Counted from the stretch's first letter, positions 37,491-46,709 are shown. The stretch is 64,000 bases of DNA from Calothrix parasitica NIES-267 (GCF_002368095.1 NZ_AP018227.1:1594476-1658475); one strand, 5' to 3'. The notes: a model not told the origin generated them from the sequence alone. Made by a program: numbers and translations.

Positions 37491-37903
37491 TATTAGACGA
37501 AGAATCTCTTATCCCGAATGAAATGCTTTCTGAATATAAAGCACAGCAAAGCTGCGAGAGAGGATTTGGATTTATTAAAGACCCTCTATTTTTTGCTGAT
37601 AGTATTTTTCTTAAATCTCCGGAAAGAATTCAAGCTATGGCTATGATAATGGGATTGTGTTTATTAGTATATACTTTGGCTCAAAGACAAATCAGAAAAG
37701 CTTTATCTGCATCTAAATCAACTATTAAAAATCAATTGGGTAAAGCTATAAATAATCCGACCATGCGATTGATATTTCAACGTTTTCAATCTATACATTT
37801 AGTTACATATAATGATGAAATATCAATATCAAATTGGACTTCAGAAAGAGAATATATTTTAAGTTTTTTACCAGATAAATGTCGTTACTATTATAAATGT
37901 TGA
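37491..37903 (+). pseudogene. IS1634-family transposase, 3' part
   Basis: Frame-matched continuation after the IS66 insertion: VLDEESLIPNEMLSEYKAQQSCERGFGFIKDPLFFADSIFL holds the Y.AQQ..ERGF.F.KDP signature with the catalytic Glu, then a helical C-terminus. It lacks a start of its own. Confidence 0.9.
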
Positions 37904-38199
37904 AGTAGAACCACAATAATTTATTTGTAATAAAGACTATTTCTTTTAATTAATAGTCATAAATTATAGTAACTTTTTATTGTTTAAATATAAGTATTAA
38001 AATGACATCGCAGGAATAACTATAGATTTTTATCTATGATTTTAGCCTCTAAACTTATTGCTTTTTGTTGAGAATATAAATTTTATGTAAGGTAAGCCAA
38101 TAATATGACTGCTAATACGAAAAGTATATTTTTACTCTACGAACATAAGAAATTCTCAGTAAAAACCCCTCTGTGACAGTTGGGGTGCGGAATGTGGGA

Positions 38200-38560
38200 T
38201 TTATGAATGTAAGAAATATCCGTAAGTTCCGGATAGGCTGGTGTGTCGCTTTCTTCGAGTTTATCGAATCTACGACTGTCACACACAGCAGTATAAATAC
38301 TCAAAAAACTCTTAAAGTCTTATAAAATAAAGCTTTGCGACTTAATTACCTTGCCCCCATTCTAGCTTGATGAATGTGACAATTTTAGAATTGGAGTATC
38401 AAAATTGGATAAAAATGCAAATTAAAAAAAGTAGGTATTTTAAACTTCCGTGAAAAATAAAGCTGAGGTGGAAATCGGAAGTGGGAAAGTAGGGGAATAA
38501 ATATTAGCTTGATACTTTCTACTCCTAACTCCTAGCTCATAACTCCTAACTCATAACTTG
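38200..38560. other. Intergenic region right of the nested transposon
   Basis: 361 bases between the IS1634 end and the TsaC-like gene. A short STRR (CTCCTAACTCATAACT units) ends it near 38517-38557. The left half was probably joined to the hetZ upstream region before the insertion. No gene. Confidence 0.5.
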
Positions 38561-39214
38561 TTACATCCATTCTTCAACTTCTTCCCAGCCTAATCCCTGA
38601 CGCACAACTGTTGGCTGTTCTTCAGTCAAATCCAAAATAGTGGAGACTTTATAGCCAGGTTCTACGCCAGTATCTATGATTACATCTACTAAGCCTTCCA
38701 TCCGGTCAAATAACTCTACACGGGATAAAGGTTTTTGTTCTACCCATTTGTCGTCATCGTCATTATCGTTTGGTATATGGGCTGAAGTTGAAATAATTGG
38801 ATTTCCCAAAGCTTCCAATAACGATAAGCAAACAGCATTATCCGGAACTCGAATTCCAGTGGTTTTACGTTTGGGGTTTTGTACCAATTTCGGTACCAAC
38901 TTGGTCGCAGGTAGTAAAAACGTATAAGTTCCCGGAATCAGATGCTTCATAATCCGATAAGCTGCATTATTGACAAAAGCATAGGTAGCAACGTCTGAAA
39001 GAGAAGGACATAAAAATGTCAGTGGTTTTTCATTCGCTAACTGCTTTATTTGTCGTACCCGCTGTAACGCTGACTTAGCATTCAAGTCACAACCTATTGC
39101 GTAGACAGTATCGGTAGGGTAAAGCATAACTGCGCCACTTTGCAGCGCTCCTTTAATCTCTTCTATTCGACGATTTTGTGGATTATCAGGATGGAGAGTA
39201 AAAATTTTTGCCAT
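38561..39214 (-). CDS. TsaC/YciO-family (Sua5-like) protein
   Basis: 217 residues with the YrdC fold: GGVMLYPTDTVY-like GAVMLYPTDTVYAIGCD, IKQLANEKPLTFLC, PGTYTFLLPAT, and TTGIRVPDNAVCLSLLEALGNPIISTSAHIP. The family makes threonylcarbamoyl-AMP for the t6A modification of ANN-decoding tRNAs; YciO-type members are less well understood. The single-domain length and the KRKTTGIRVP stretch look closer to YciO than to full Sua5. Alone on its strand. Which of the two it is cannot be settled from the window. Confidence 0.85.
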   Translation of the reverse strand: MAKIFTLHPDNPQNRRIEEIKGALQSGAVMLYPTDTVYAIGCDLNAKSALQRVRQIKQLANEKPLTFLCPSLSDVATYAFVNNAAYRIMKHLIPGTYTFLLPATKLVPKLVQNPKRKTTGIRVPDNAVCLSLLEALGNPIISTSAHIPNDNDDDDKWVEQKPLSRVELFDRMEGLVDVIIDTGVEPGYKVSTILDLTEEQPTVVRQGLGWEEVEEWM

Positions 39215-39465
39215 GGGAGAAAAATTGATAAATGTAATAAATTAATTCAACTCGGTTTTAAAGTTAGAGAGAGTATAAGAAACCATTAGAAGAAATGATA
39301 TTAATCTATAAGGAAATGTTTCTGATAAAACATATATATTTTTTAACGAAACTTTGTTGTCTAAAACAGTTATCTAAAAAAAATCTTTCTGATTGCTGAC
39401 TAAAAATCTTTCAACTAATAACTGTTCGCTGTTTGCTGTTCACTGCTAACTGTCAAATCGTAATC

Positions 39466-40818
39466 ATGAGTAAAATTGTTTATTTTCAATGTCCAACAGG
39501 TATTTCTGGTGATATGTGTTTGGGGGCTTTGGTAAGTCTAGGAGTAAGTATTGAATACTTGATTGAAAATCTGAATAAGTTAGGAATTGAGCAAGAATAT
39601 AAATTATGGAATGAACTTGTTAGCCGTAATTCACAGCAAGCTAATAAAGTTCATGTAGATTTGATTCAGAATCATCACAATCACCATCACGGTCGAAATT
39701 TACCAGAAATCGAGCAAGTCATTCAAAAAGCAGGTTTACCTCCAAGAGTCGAAGCTTGGAGTTTGGCAATATTCCAACAGTTGGCAGTCGCAGAAGGAGC
39801 GGTACACGGTATTGCTCCGGAAAAAGTTCATTTTCATGAAGTAGGTGCTGTAGATGCCATTGTAGATATTGTGGGTACTTGTTTGGGTTTAGATTGGTTG
39901 GGTATTGAGAGTAATAATGAGGGATTACCTTTACTATACTGCTCTAAGCTACCGACTGGTGGAGGGAATGTACGCGCTGCACATGGAATAATGGCCGTAC
40001 CTGTACCAGCAGTATTAAAATTGTGGGAAATGCGGAAATGTCCCGTTTATAGTAACGGTATTGAGAAAGAATTAGTTACACCTACTGGTGCAGCTATTGT
40101 CACAACTCTTGCAGCAAAATTCGGTTCTCCACCCGAAATGACTATTGAAAAAGTAGGTATGGGTGCGGGTAATTTAAATTTAGAAATACCAAATATTTTA
40201 CAAATTTGGTTGGGTGAAATGACAGATATAAAAAATATAAAAAATATAAAAAATCATCATAAACCATTAAATAATCACAATCATTTAGACCAGAAGTATA
40301 AAAATATTAGTCCTTATTTAGAAAATATTTCAGTTTTAGAAACGCAAATAGATGACATTAGTCCTCAAGCGATAGGCTATTTATTTGAAGAGCTATTTGC
40401 AGTTGGTGCGGTAGATGTTTTTACCCAAGCCATAGGAATGAAAAAATCTCGACCGGGAATTTTATTAACTGTAATTTGTCATTCGCAAGATTTAATGAAA
40501 TGTGAAACAATTTTATTTAAAGAAACTACCACGTTAGGAATTCGACGTTTAACTCAACAACGTTCTGTTTTACAACGAGAAATCCAACATTTAGAAACTG
40601 AATATGGCAAAGTTAGAGTCAAAGTAGCTTGGAGGGGAACTGAAGCAGATAAAGTTATTGCAAACGTCCATCCCGAATATGCAGACTGTGCGGAATTAGC
40701 AAGAAAACACAGCGTTCCCTGGCAAGAAATTCATCGATTAGCGTTACAAAATTGGTATTTGAAACAAGAAGTAGAAAGTAATGAACCACAAACAAATATA
40801 GCGCTACGGGAAGGTTAA
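39466..40818 (+). CDS. larC: Nickel insertion protein LarC
   Basis: 450 residues from the ATG at 39466 (an in-frame TTG at 39433 is unlikely). LarC inserts nickel into the pincer nucleotide cofactor of lactate racemase. Visible motifs: YFQCPTGISGDMCLGAL, a His-rich loop NHHNHHHGRNLPEI (about 63-76) suited to bind nickel, KVHFHEVGAVDAIVDIVG, and the C-terminal QIDDISPQAIGYLFEELFAVGAVDVFTQ. It is one uninterrupted frame, unlike the frameshifted gene of Lactobacillus. The linker has an in-frame IKNIKNIKN repeat. No larA, larB or larE is in the window. Confidence 0.93.
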   Translation: MSKIVYFQCPTGISGDMCLGALVSLGVSIEYLIENLNKLGIEQEYKLWNELVSRNSQQANKVHVDLIQNHHNHHHGRNLPEIEQVIQKAGLPPRVEAWSLAIFQQLAVAEGAVHGIAPEKVHFHEVGAVDAIVDIVGTCLGLDWLGIESNNEGLPLLYCSKLPTGGGNVRAAHGIMAVPVPAVLKLWEMRKCPVYSNGIEKELVTPTGAAIVTTLAAKFGSPPEMTIEKVGMGAGNLNLEIPNILQIWLGEMTDIKNIKNIKNHHKPLNNHNHLDQKYKNISPYLENISVLETQIDDISPQAIGYLFEELFAVGAVDVFTQAIGMKKSRPGILLTVICHSQDLMKCETILFKETTTLGIRRLTQQRSVLQREIQHLETEYGKVRVKVAWRGTEADKVIANVHPEYADCAELARKHSVPWQEIHRLALQNWYLKQEVESNEPQTNIALREG

Positions 40819-40819
40819 A

Positions 40820-41050
40820 GGTCAAAGGTCAAAGGTGTTATTATTACAGGCTTGAGTCTTTATTAATTTCTTAATCTAATTACGTAAGTAAGTCGGCACA
40901 AATAAACGGAGCTATGTAACAAGATGTAAATTACCCTTGAACCCTTGTCGCTACTTGCTACTTGCTACTTGCTACTTCCTGGTCTTAACTACGATTTTCA
41001 ACGCCGACCTACTTAGTGCCATACCGTCGGCATGAAATAAATTGTAATAC
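40820..41050. repeat. Intergenic STRRs after larC
   Basis: GGTCAAA units directly after the larC stop (40817-40836), and GCTACTT units at about 40950-40977. The first unit also builds the start of the gene at 56099. Confidence 0.75.
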
Positions 41051-41084
41051 CAAAAAACCCGCTTCCTAAAAAAACGGGTTTATC
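41051..41084 (-). terminator. Rho-independent terminator after the lipoprotein gene
   Basis: On the minus strand AAACCCG...CGGGTTT forms a 7-bp stem, followed by TTTTTGG. It is 51 bases past the stop at 41135. The A/T runs on both sides allow action on the plus strand too. Confidence 0.75.
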
Positions 41085-41134
41085 TACAATTAAAACTTAT
41101 TTAAAGCCTACCGACTTATTGTTTTCCTATTTTA

Positions 41135-41728
41135 TTAATTAACAGCGTCTCTTAATGTTCTTTGTACTGCATTACTAGCATCTTCAGCAGCACGTTGAGT
41201 ACTTAACTTCGCGTCTCTAGCAGCACGCTGAGTACTTAACTTTGCATCTTCTGCTACATCACCCACGTTGTTGGTGAGACTATCAAGCGTATCGGAGGTA
41301 TTTTCTTTGATATTTCTAAATCCTCGCTTGGTACCTTTAGCAAAGTCTTCAGCGCTTTCTTGTACTTTATCTCCTGCATCTCGCGCATTCTCTTTAACGT
41401 TCTTACCCAAATCTTCTAGGTTCTCTGCTTTCTTATCCAAAGTGCGACGAGTATTACCTATTAAACTATCAGATTCGTCAATAACGTTAGCTTTAGCATT
41501 ATCTTTCAAACCTTTAGCTTTCATTTTTGCTGCTGCTTCAGCATCTTTACTTCTAGGGTCTACATCGCTGTACGTATTCATTCCTCCTTCATAAGTAGAA
41601 TCAGGAGCCTTCGCATCCACAGAACTACAAGCTTGGGTGACAAACAGCAGCATTCCCAATACACAAGCAGTTAAAATTTGCTTGATTTTAATTTTTCTCA
41701 ATGTAGAAAATGAAAATATTTTATTCAT
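41135..41728 (-). CDS. Lipoprotein with LEA/apolipoprotein-like helical repeats
   Basis: 197 residues. The signal peptide ends in LLFVTQACSS, a plausible lipobox with Cys 34. The mature part is charged and Ala-rich with 11-residue-like amphipathic repeats (LDKKAENLEDLGKNVKENARDAGDKVQESAEDFAKG). It ends with a near-exact repeat AKLSTQRAARD AKLSTQRAAED. Such helices resemble LEA or apolipoprotein-like proteins that lie on membranes or protect during drying; this role is inferred. Similar small lipoproteins are common in cyanobacteria. Own terminator at 41051; no operon partner. Confidence 0.7.
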   Translation of the reverse strand: MNKIFSFSTLRKIKIKQILTACVLGMLLFVTQACSSVDAKAPDSTYEGGMNTYSDVDPRSKDAEAAAKMKAKGLKDNAKANVIDESDSLIGNTRRTLDKKAENLEDLGKNVKENARDAGDKVQESAEDFAKGTKRGFRNIKENTSDTLDSLTNNVGDVAEDAKLSTQRAARDAKLSTQRAAEDASNAVQRTLRDAVN

Positions 41729-42091
41729 TATTTACTCCTTTTTTGTTGACCAATTAACTGATAGCTTGAATAAAAATCAAATTAAAATGTAGTTAGGTTT
41801 TGACCAAAGCTAAATTACATTTTAATTAGAACTAATAACTAGCAGATAACCAAATTTGATTGTTTTGAATTAACTTCGGCATTGTTCTGCGGTCATCCAA
41901 TAATCAAGTTTTACCTACATTTGTTTAGTCGGTAATTATTCGATGTTCGAGTTAATCAATAATTTACTTATCAATTGTCAACAATACAGGAAAAAAACCC
42001 AGAATTCCCTCTAGCAAAAGTCTTAATATTGAAACTAATTTAACAATATATTTCTCTTACTTTCGAGAGATACAATAAATCCAATTTAATT

Positions 42092-42217
42092 AGGACTTAC
42101 GCAACGAAGATTTGTCATTGCGACTGAAACGAAGTGTAGGGAAGCAATCGCAGGATTTTTGCGATTACGTCGCTATCGCTCGTAATGACGCAGTTACGTT
42201 ACTTTTGCGTAAGTCCT
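42092..42217. repeat. MITE-like element with AGGACTTACGC ends
   Basis: 126 bp with terminal inverted repeats AGGACTTACGCAA / TTGCGTAAGTCCT and an inner inverted repeat ATTGCG...CGTAATGACGCA. It has no coding capacity. End sequences recur at 4577-4629 and 47343-47467. No clean target duplication is visible. Confidence 0.75.
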
Positions 42218-42364
42218 GTTAATAACTGGGAACCGAGACTTAGGGTGAAATAACTCGAAATGGAGAGCAGTAGTCTATAACTATCGTCTTGCTGAGCTAA
42301 CGGAGCGTCTCCATAACTGTATGTGGTCCCGAACGGATTTAAGGACATACATACAGCAAGCATA

Positions 42365-42525
42365 TTTCATCCAAGTGAGGTACAACTAGTGATTTGAGGG
42401 AGTAGCAAGTAGCAAGTAGTAAGTAGCAAGTAGTAAGTAGCAAGTAGAAAGTACAAAGTAGTAAGTAGCAAGTAGCGAGTAGAAAGAATGTACCTCATCT
42501 ACTTGCAAAGTGCTGTACATTGCTG
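42365..42525 (+). repeat. Long STRR-containing repeat, left copy
   Basis: Borders TTTCATCCAAGTGAGGTAC and GAATGTACCTCATCTACTTG frame a run of about 12 AAGTAGC/AAGTAGT heptamers. An inverted copy with the same borders is at 45357-45525. Confidence 0.85.
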
Positions 42526-42700
42526 ACTAGTGGTCAAAACTCAAGAGCAAATTTGAAATCGCAACAAATCACAAAAATTAAACTCTAATTTATCTCAAAA
42601 TTTTGTAAAAAGTTACCAAATTACTTGGGTCTACGGTCGATTTAACATATTATTTGTTGTGTTTGCCTTCGCAGAAAACTCTATCAGCAACATTACAGTA

Positions 42701-43615
42701 ATGATTAAGCAAGTTTTACGCTGGCTACTTGTGGGTGGAACGCTGTTTTTCTTGGCAAGTGCTTTAAAAAATAATTGGGAAGAAGTAGCAGCTATTCGTA
42801 TTGATGGGGCTGGGTGGGCAATTTTAGCCACTGCTACTGGGGTAACCTTATTAGCGCATATTTGGGCTGGATGGGTATGGACTTGGATTCTTAAAGACTT
42901 TAATCAATCCACAAGCTCTGTAAGACTAATCCAAGCTTACCTCAAAACAAATATTGCTAAGTATTTACCGGGTAATGTTGGTCATTATATCGGAAGAATC
43001 ATGGCTGCAAAAGACTTGAGAGTTAGTACCAGCGCAGCTACTATCAGCGTACTACTCGAACCATTATTGATGGCAGCAGCAGCTTTAATTATTGTGCTCT
43101 TATGCAGCCAGTTTACTTTGAGCGAAAGTTCTATTCTTTTGTTAATAGGACAAATACTAGGTTTAGTGGTAGCTTTGTGCTTGCTTCATCCTTTATTTCT
43201 TAATCCGGTAATTCGTCTCGTACACCGTCTAAAAGACAAGAAATCAAAAGCAGGTAATTTTAACAATGTTTCTTTAAGTTTAACTCGCTATCCATTAATA
43301 TCTTTGCTTGGAGAATTGGGTTTTTTAATACTCCGTGCATCGGGTTTTATTTTAACTTTATACGCCATATCTTCTATTAACTTAAGTCAACTTCCCTTAA
43401 TAGTGGGTGCATTTAGTTTTGCCTGGATGCTAGGTTTAGTAATTCCTGGTGCCCCCGGTGGTTTAGGAGTTTTTGAAGCAACTGTAATAGGTCTTTTACA
43501 ACAGTTTTTTCCCGTAGCACTAATTATTAGTGCTAGTGTTTTATATCGGTTAATTAGTATCGTCGCCGAAACTGTTGCTGCTAGCCTTGCTTGGCTTGAC
43601 GAACGGCTTCTCTAA
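42701..43615 (+). CDS. YbhN/UPF0104-type (LPG synthase membrane-domain-like) protein
   Basis: 304 residues from the ATG at 42701 (a TTG start 42 bases upstream is possible). About eight hydrophobic segments. Motifs are typical of the flippase-like domain shared with lysylphosphatidylglycerol synthases: YLKTNIAKYLPGNVGHYIGRIMAAK, and near the end WMLGLVIPGAPGGLGVFEATVIGLL, then ASVLYRLISIVAETVAA. The catalytic aminoacyl-transfer domain is absent, so it is probably a lipid or glycan-lipid transporter-like membrane protein. Substrate unknown. It lies within the 2.8-kb segment bounded by inverted repeats. Confidence 0.85.
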   Translation: MIKQVLRWLLVGGTLFFLASALKNNWEEVAAIRIDGAGWAILATATGVTLLAHIWAGWVWTWILKDFNQSTSSVRLIQAYLKTNIAKYLPGNVGHYIGRIMAAKDLRVSTSAATISVLLEPLLMAAAALIIVLLCSQFTLSESSILLLIGQILGLVVALCLLHPLFLNPVIRLVHRLKDKKSKAGNFNNVSLSLTRYPLISLLGELGFLILRASGFILTLYAISSINLSQLPLIVGAFSFAWMLGLVIPGAPGGLGVFEATVIGLLQQFFPVALIISASVLYRLISIVAETVAASLAWLDERLL

Positions 43616-43759
43616 TCTCCAATGCTTTGTAACTTCATGCAATCTTTTGTGTATTTATATCATTCTATAAAGGCAATTGAATAAATCAAAATTATGTTTT
43701 GTTAATAACATTATTCTGCGAACAAAAAATCAAAATAATTTTATTTTCCTAATTTATAA

Positions 43760-45082
43760 TTATTCCTTCCTACGTAATTTCAATTGAGAAAATATTCGAT
43801 AGGTATCCAAATTTGCTTGTGGTTCAGCTTGAGTTGATTTTCCTTCCATTGGAATTAAATTGTATTCAATATTCTCTGCATAAATTGCAAAAGTGATATT
43901 AAATACTTCTATAAAATTAATTATCCAATCACACTCGTCTTCATTGTACTGTTCGTAATAATTAATTATATTCGCGATACGCATTTCTAAATGACGGCGC
44001 GAATTTTTGCTAATTAAAACAATTTTGAGAAGTACAATCACCAAAGTTAATGGATTACCTTGAGAAAGCAGTAAAATAAACAAGTGAGAGGGTTCTTTTC
44101 CATTTTCAGAAATTAGACAGTCAATTACTTTATTACAAATTCTCAACGATAAATTTTTGTCAATCGTTTTTTGATTATATTCTTCTTTCCAAACTGAAAT
44201 TTGTTCGGATAATTGTTGTTCTAATGTTTCAACAAACTCTTGATGACCTACCGAATAAATCAAATACTTTAATAAGCTTTCTTTGAATTCCTTTAAGCTT
44301 TGATTTCGGGTCTGTTTAAGAAAAATATTGGCAATATTTTCATAGCTAAACACACCTTTTCTGACAACAATGACTTTAATTAAACGTAATACCTCATCGC
44401 CTAAAATACTGGGATTCTGATAACGATTAATATTGGAAGCCGCAGATTGAGAACGAGCAATATACATTGCTAACTCAAACTTAAATTTATCTTTTAATTG
44501 TTTAGAAAGACGCTTGGCAGCATCTTGTTGCTCTTTTGGATTGTTTTTATTCGTAGACTGAGCTAATAACAAGTAGGAGCTATAGCGTTTTGTCCAATGT
44601 AAATTATTTTTGTCTTCATATTTTATCGCAAATAATTTAAGCTCTTGATAATCCTTGCTATGAATAAAATTGGCTAACCAAGCTCTAAAAATATTGATTT
44701 TTATAGAGCAAAGCGAAGTATTTTTAGGTTTATACTCCGAAAATACATCAATTAACTTTTGAATATATTTGTATTTACGACGATTTTCCCAATTGTTTAT
44801 AAGTATATAGCAAGTACGTTTGAGGGTATTACGAAATAATGGTTCGTTACTACCCACAAAAATTTGGTATATTCCTAGCTCAGAATTTGAATTAGCAGAA
44901 TCTAAACAATTTATAAATAAATCTTTAAACTCTTGTAAAACATCTTCTGGTTCTTGGTTTTGAACAATTTCTAGAAAAAAGCTGTAAACTTTCTCTTGTG
45001 CAACCTGCACATCTAATCCTCTATCATTCAAATCAAGAAGATGCTTTTTACCCCGTATACAACAATCGCGATCAACAATCAT
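43760..45082 (-). CDS. Conserved hypothetical all-helical protein
   Basis: 440 residues, not assigned to a family. Predominantly helical with many Lys, Asn, Leu and Ile; stretches such as SSYLLLAQSTNKNNPKEQQDAAKRLSKQLKDKF and NPLTLVIVLLKIVLISKNSRRHLEMRIANIINYYEQY suggest a TPR/ARM-like or helical-bundle fold. One hydrophobic patch near residue 345-360 is too short to be sure of a membrane helix. Long intact frame, and coding-type composition support a real gene. It converges with the YbhN-like gene and the pair lies inside the inverted-repeat-bounded segment. Confidence 0.7.
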   Translation of the reverse strand: MIVDRDCCIRGKKHLLDLNDRGLDVQVAQEKVYSFFLEIVQNQEPEDVLQEFKDLFINCLDSANSNSELGIYQIFVGSNEPLFRNTLKRTCYILINNWENRRKYKYIQKLIDVFSEYKPKNTSLCSIKINIFRAWLANFIHSKDYQELKLFAIKYEDKNNLHWTKRYSSYLLLAQSTNKNNPKEQQDAAKRLSKQLKDKFKFELAMYIARSQSAASNINRYQNPSILGDEVLRLIKVIVVRKGVFSYENIANIFLKQTRNQSLKEFKESLLKYLIYSVGHQEFVETLEQQLSEQISVWKEEYNQKTIDKNLSLRICNKVIDCLISENGKEPSHLFILLLSQGNPLTLVIVLLKIVLISKNSRRHLEMRIANIINYYEQYNEDECDWIINFIEVFNITFAIYAENIEYNLIPMEGKSTQAEPQANLDTYRIFSQLKLRRKE

Positions 45083-45356
45083 GTTATGGTTTTCAAGACC
45101 CAGAAGTCTCCTGCTTATATTGTTACTAGCTTATCCTTCACAAACAGCAGCATCAATCGATTGTTCAAAATATCGGTGTTTTTTTACATAAATTTGATGA
45201 ATTTATGATGACTGGATAAAATTAATGCATCTAATTGTGTAATTACCGCAATATATATAATAAAAATTATACTGGGTTCGACCCAACCCTTAATTAGTTA
45301 ATTCTTTTAGAATTACTTAAATCAGGAAATTATAGGTTTTGTTAGTACTCAATTGC

Positions 45357-45525
45357 ATACAGCACTTTGCAAGTAGATGAGGTACATTCTTTTTTTGCTC
45401 CCTACTCCCTACTCGCTACTTGCTACTTACTACTTGCTACTTACTACTTACTACTTACTACTTACTACTTGCTACTTACTACTTGCTCACATCATTAGGT
45501 GTACCTGACTTGGATGAAATGGTTC
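45357..45525 (-). repeat. Long STRR-containing repeat, right (inverted) copy
   Basis: The reverse complement of the 42365-42525 repeat: CAAGTAGATGAGGTACATTC at its left end and GTACCTGACTTGGATGAAAT at its right, framing about 13 ACTTGCT/ACTTACT heptamers plus ACTCCCT units. Confidence 0.85.
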
Positions 45526-45589
45526 TTTTTTTCCGCAATTGTCAGGAGACATAAAATTTTAGGTCTCTAGGAACTCCCTAATCGCTTAC

Positions 45590-45628
45590 AAAAATTCTGT
45601 CCCGGCGGATGCGATTGCGTCCGGGACA
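45590..45628 (-). terminator. Terminator downstream of trnL
   Basis: TGTCCCGG (45628-45621 on the minus strand) pairs with CCGGGACA (45605-45598), with inner pairs extending the stem, followed by GAATTTTTG. It is 24 bases past the tRNA 3' end. Confidence 0.8.
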
Positions 45629-45651
45629 TTAATCAAACTACTAATTTTTAG

Positions 45652-46010
45652 TGGGGGTGGAGGGACTTGAACCCTCACGACTTTATAAGGTCAACGGATT
45701 TTCATTCTCCCGTAACTTTCGCTACTGCCTTAATAATCAAGACTTTGAGAATTGGACTCTCCCTTTACCCTCGCCTTAGCAATCAGTTTTACAACTATTT
45801 GCATTACGTTAGGGTCGCTCCCGTCGAGTCTCTGCACCTTCCGAATCGTTAAATGCAATTGCTTTAACTTGATGATTCGGCTTGGCTCAGGATTGCCTTG
45901 TCTCTAATGAGATTTAGGTTTCCCTGAGTTTGAGAGCATCCACTTGAAGAATTTCTTCAACAAGGCTCAACTTTTTAAGTCCGTAGCGTCTACCATTCCG
46001 CCACACCCCC
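45652..46010 (-). tRNA. trnL-UAA: tRNA-Leu(UAA) with group I intron
   Basis: The 5' exon GGGGGTGTGGCGGAATGGTA... (46010-45977) ends in the first anticodon base. The 3' exon (45702-45652) starts AAAATCCGTTGACC and ends GGGTTCAAGTCCCTCCACCCCC plus discriminator A. The acceptor stem GGGGGTG/CACCCCC, anticodon stem ACGGA/TCCGT with loop CUUAAAA, and a long variable arm all form. CCA is not encoded. The gene is split by a 274-base intron between the first and second anticodon bases, the classic cyanobacterial and plastid position. Confidence 0.97.
45703..45976 (-). ncRNA. Self-splicing group I intron in trnL(UAA)
   Basis: 274 bases starting AAAAAGTTGAGCC and ending in G. It contains the conserved core pieces CAGGGAAACCTAAA (P/Q region), GGCAATCCTGAGCCAAGCC (P7 5' strand) and GTGCAGAGACTCGACGGGAG (P7 3' strand, guanosine site). 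No open frame inside. It is the ancient tRNA-Leu intron shared with plastids. Confidence 0.95.
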
Positions 46011-46401
46011 ATTATTTTGGGGAATTCGGTAGATATCAGCAAGTGCTGTAAATATCTCCTCATCTATTTGACCATCAATTACGTTATTTGTCCAACATTT
46101 TCTCAATTTTTTTTTAATCTTGCCTTTTTTGCTGCTGTTGGGGAGATCCAAGTAATAAAATATTTTGTACTTTGACAGCGTTGATAATTCACTTGGGAAG
46201 CTTTTAAATTTTGCTGTGGGTGAATTGTGACCTTAAAAATTCACATGGTGATGCAATAAGAAGGTAAGGCTATACTTCCTCAATACAAAGGGATTGTCTT
46301 ATTATGGAATTTATTGGCGTTTCGTCAGTGAATCAAAAATCCCTCGCATTTGATGCGTAGGGAGTGTCAATCAACCCTAAATCGTGACTCACTCCTAACA
46401 G
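46011..46401. other. Divergent promoter region between trnL and ndhL
   Basis: 391 bases holding the trnL promoter (minus) and the ndhL promoter (plus). No further gene. An overlapping frame at 46350 is a shadow of ndhL. Confidence 0.5.
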
Positions 46402-46662
46402 ATGCTACAGAATCTACTCGATTATTTGCAGAATTTGCAGCCCGAGACTGCTATAGTGCCTTTGACTTATTTGGCTTTAGCCGTTTCTTATTTATTAGTA
46501 ATTCCAGTTATTGTTTTGACCTACATGAAATTTCGCTGGTATTCGGTCAGTTCGTTTGAACGCGCTTTCATGTATTTTCTAGTATTCTTGTTCTTCCCAG
46601 GCTTATTATTGCTGTCCCCATTTGTGAATCTCCGACCCCGACGAAGACAAATTGAGGTCTAG
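46402..46662 (+). CDS. ndhL: NAD(P)H-quinone oxidoreductase subunit L (NdhL)
   Basis: 86 residues with two membrane helices (about 21-43 and 56-74). The run [62 protein letters not shown] is diagnostic for NdhL, a small subunit specific to photosynthetic NDH-1 that helps hold the hydrophilic arm and ferredoxin-binding region. It is slightly longer than usual at the N-terminus. The DUF3007 gene follows after 47 bases on the same strand, a pairing found across cyanobacteria. Confidence 0.95.
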   Translation: MLQNLLDYLQNLQPETAIVPLTYLALAVSYLLVIPVIVLTYMKFRWYSVSSFERAFMYFLVFLFFPGLLLLSPFVNLRPRRRQIEV

Positions 46663-46709
46663 TTGAAGTTTAATTAAGTTTTAGATTTATTGGCAGGGCA
46701 TATTAAATA

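Larger units (their letters stand above)
33502..38199 (+). mobile_element. IS1634-family element carrying a nested IS66-family element
   Basis: Perfect inverted repeats of 28 bp mark the ends: the left begins TCCCACATTCCGCACCCCAA (33502-33529), the right is its exact complement (38172-38199). A 4-bp TTTA flanks both ends and may be the target duplication, shorter than the usual 5-6 bp, so it is uncertain. Without the inserted IS66 (35317-37482 plus one 8-bp duplicate) the element would be about 2.5 kb. Confidence 0.9.

Noticed and set aside
43760..45082. Assignment of the 440-residue protein to a known family
   Set aside because: It has only general helical character; no motif justified a name.
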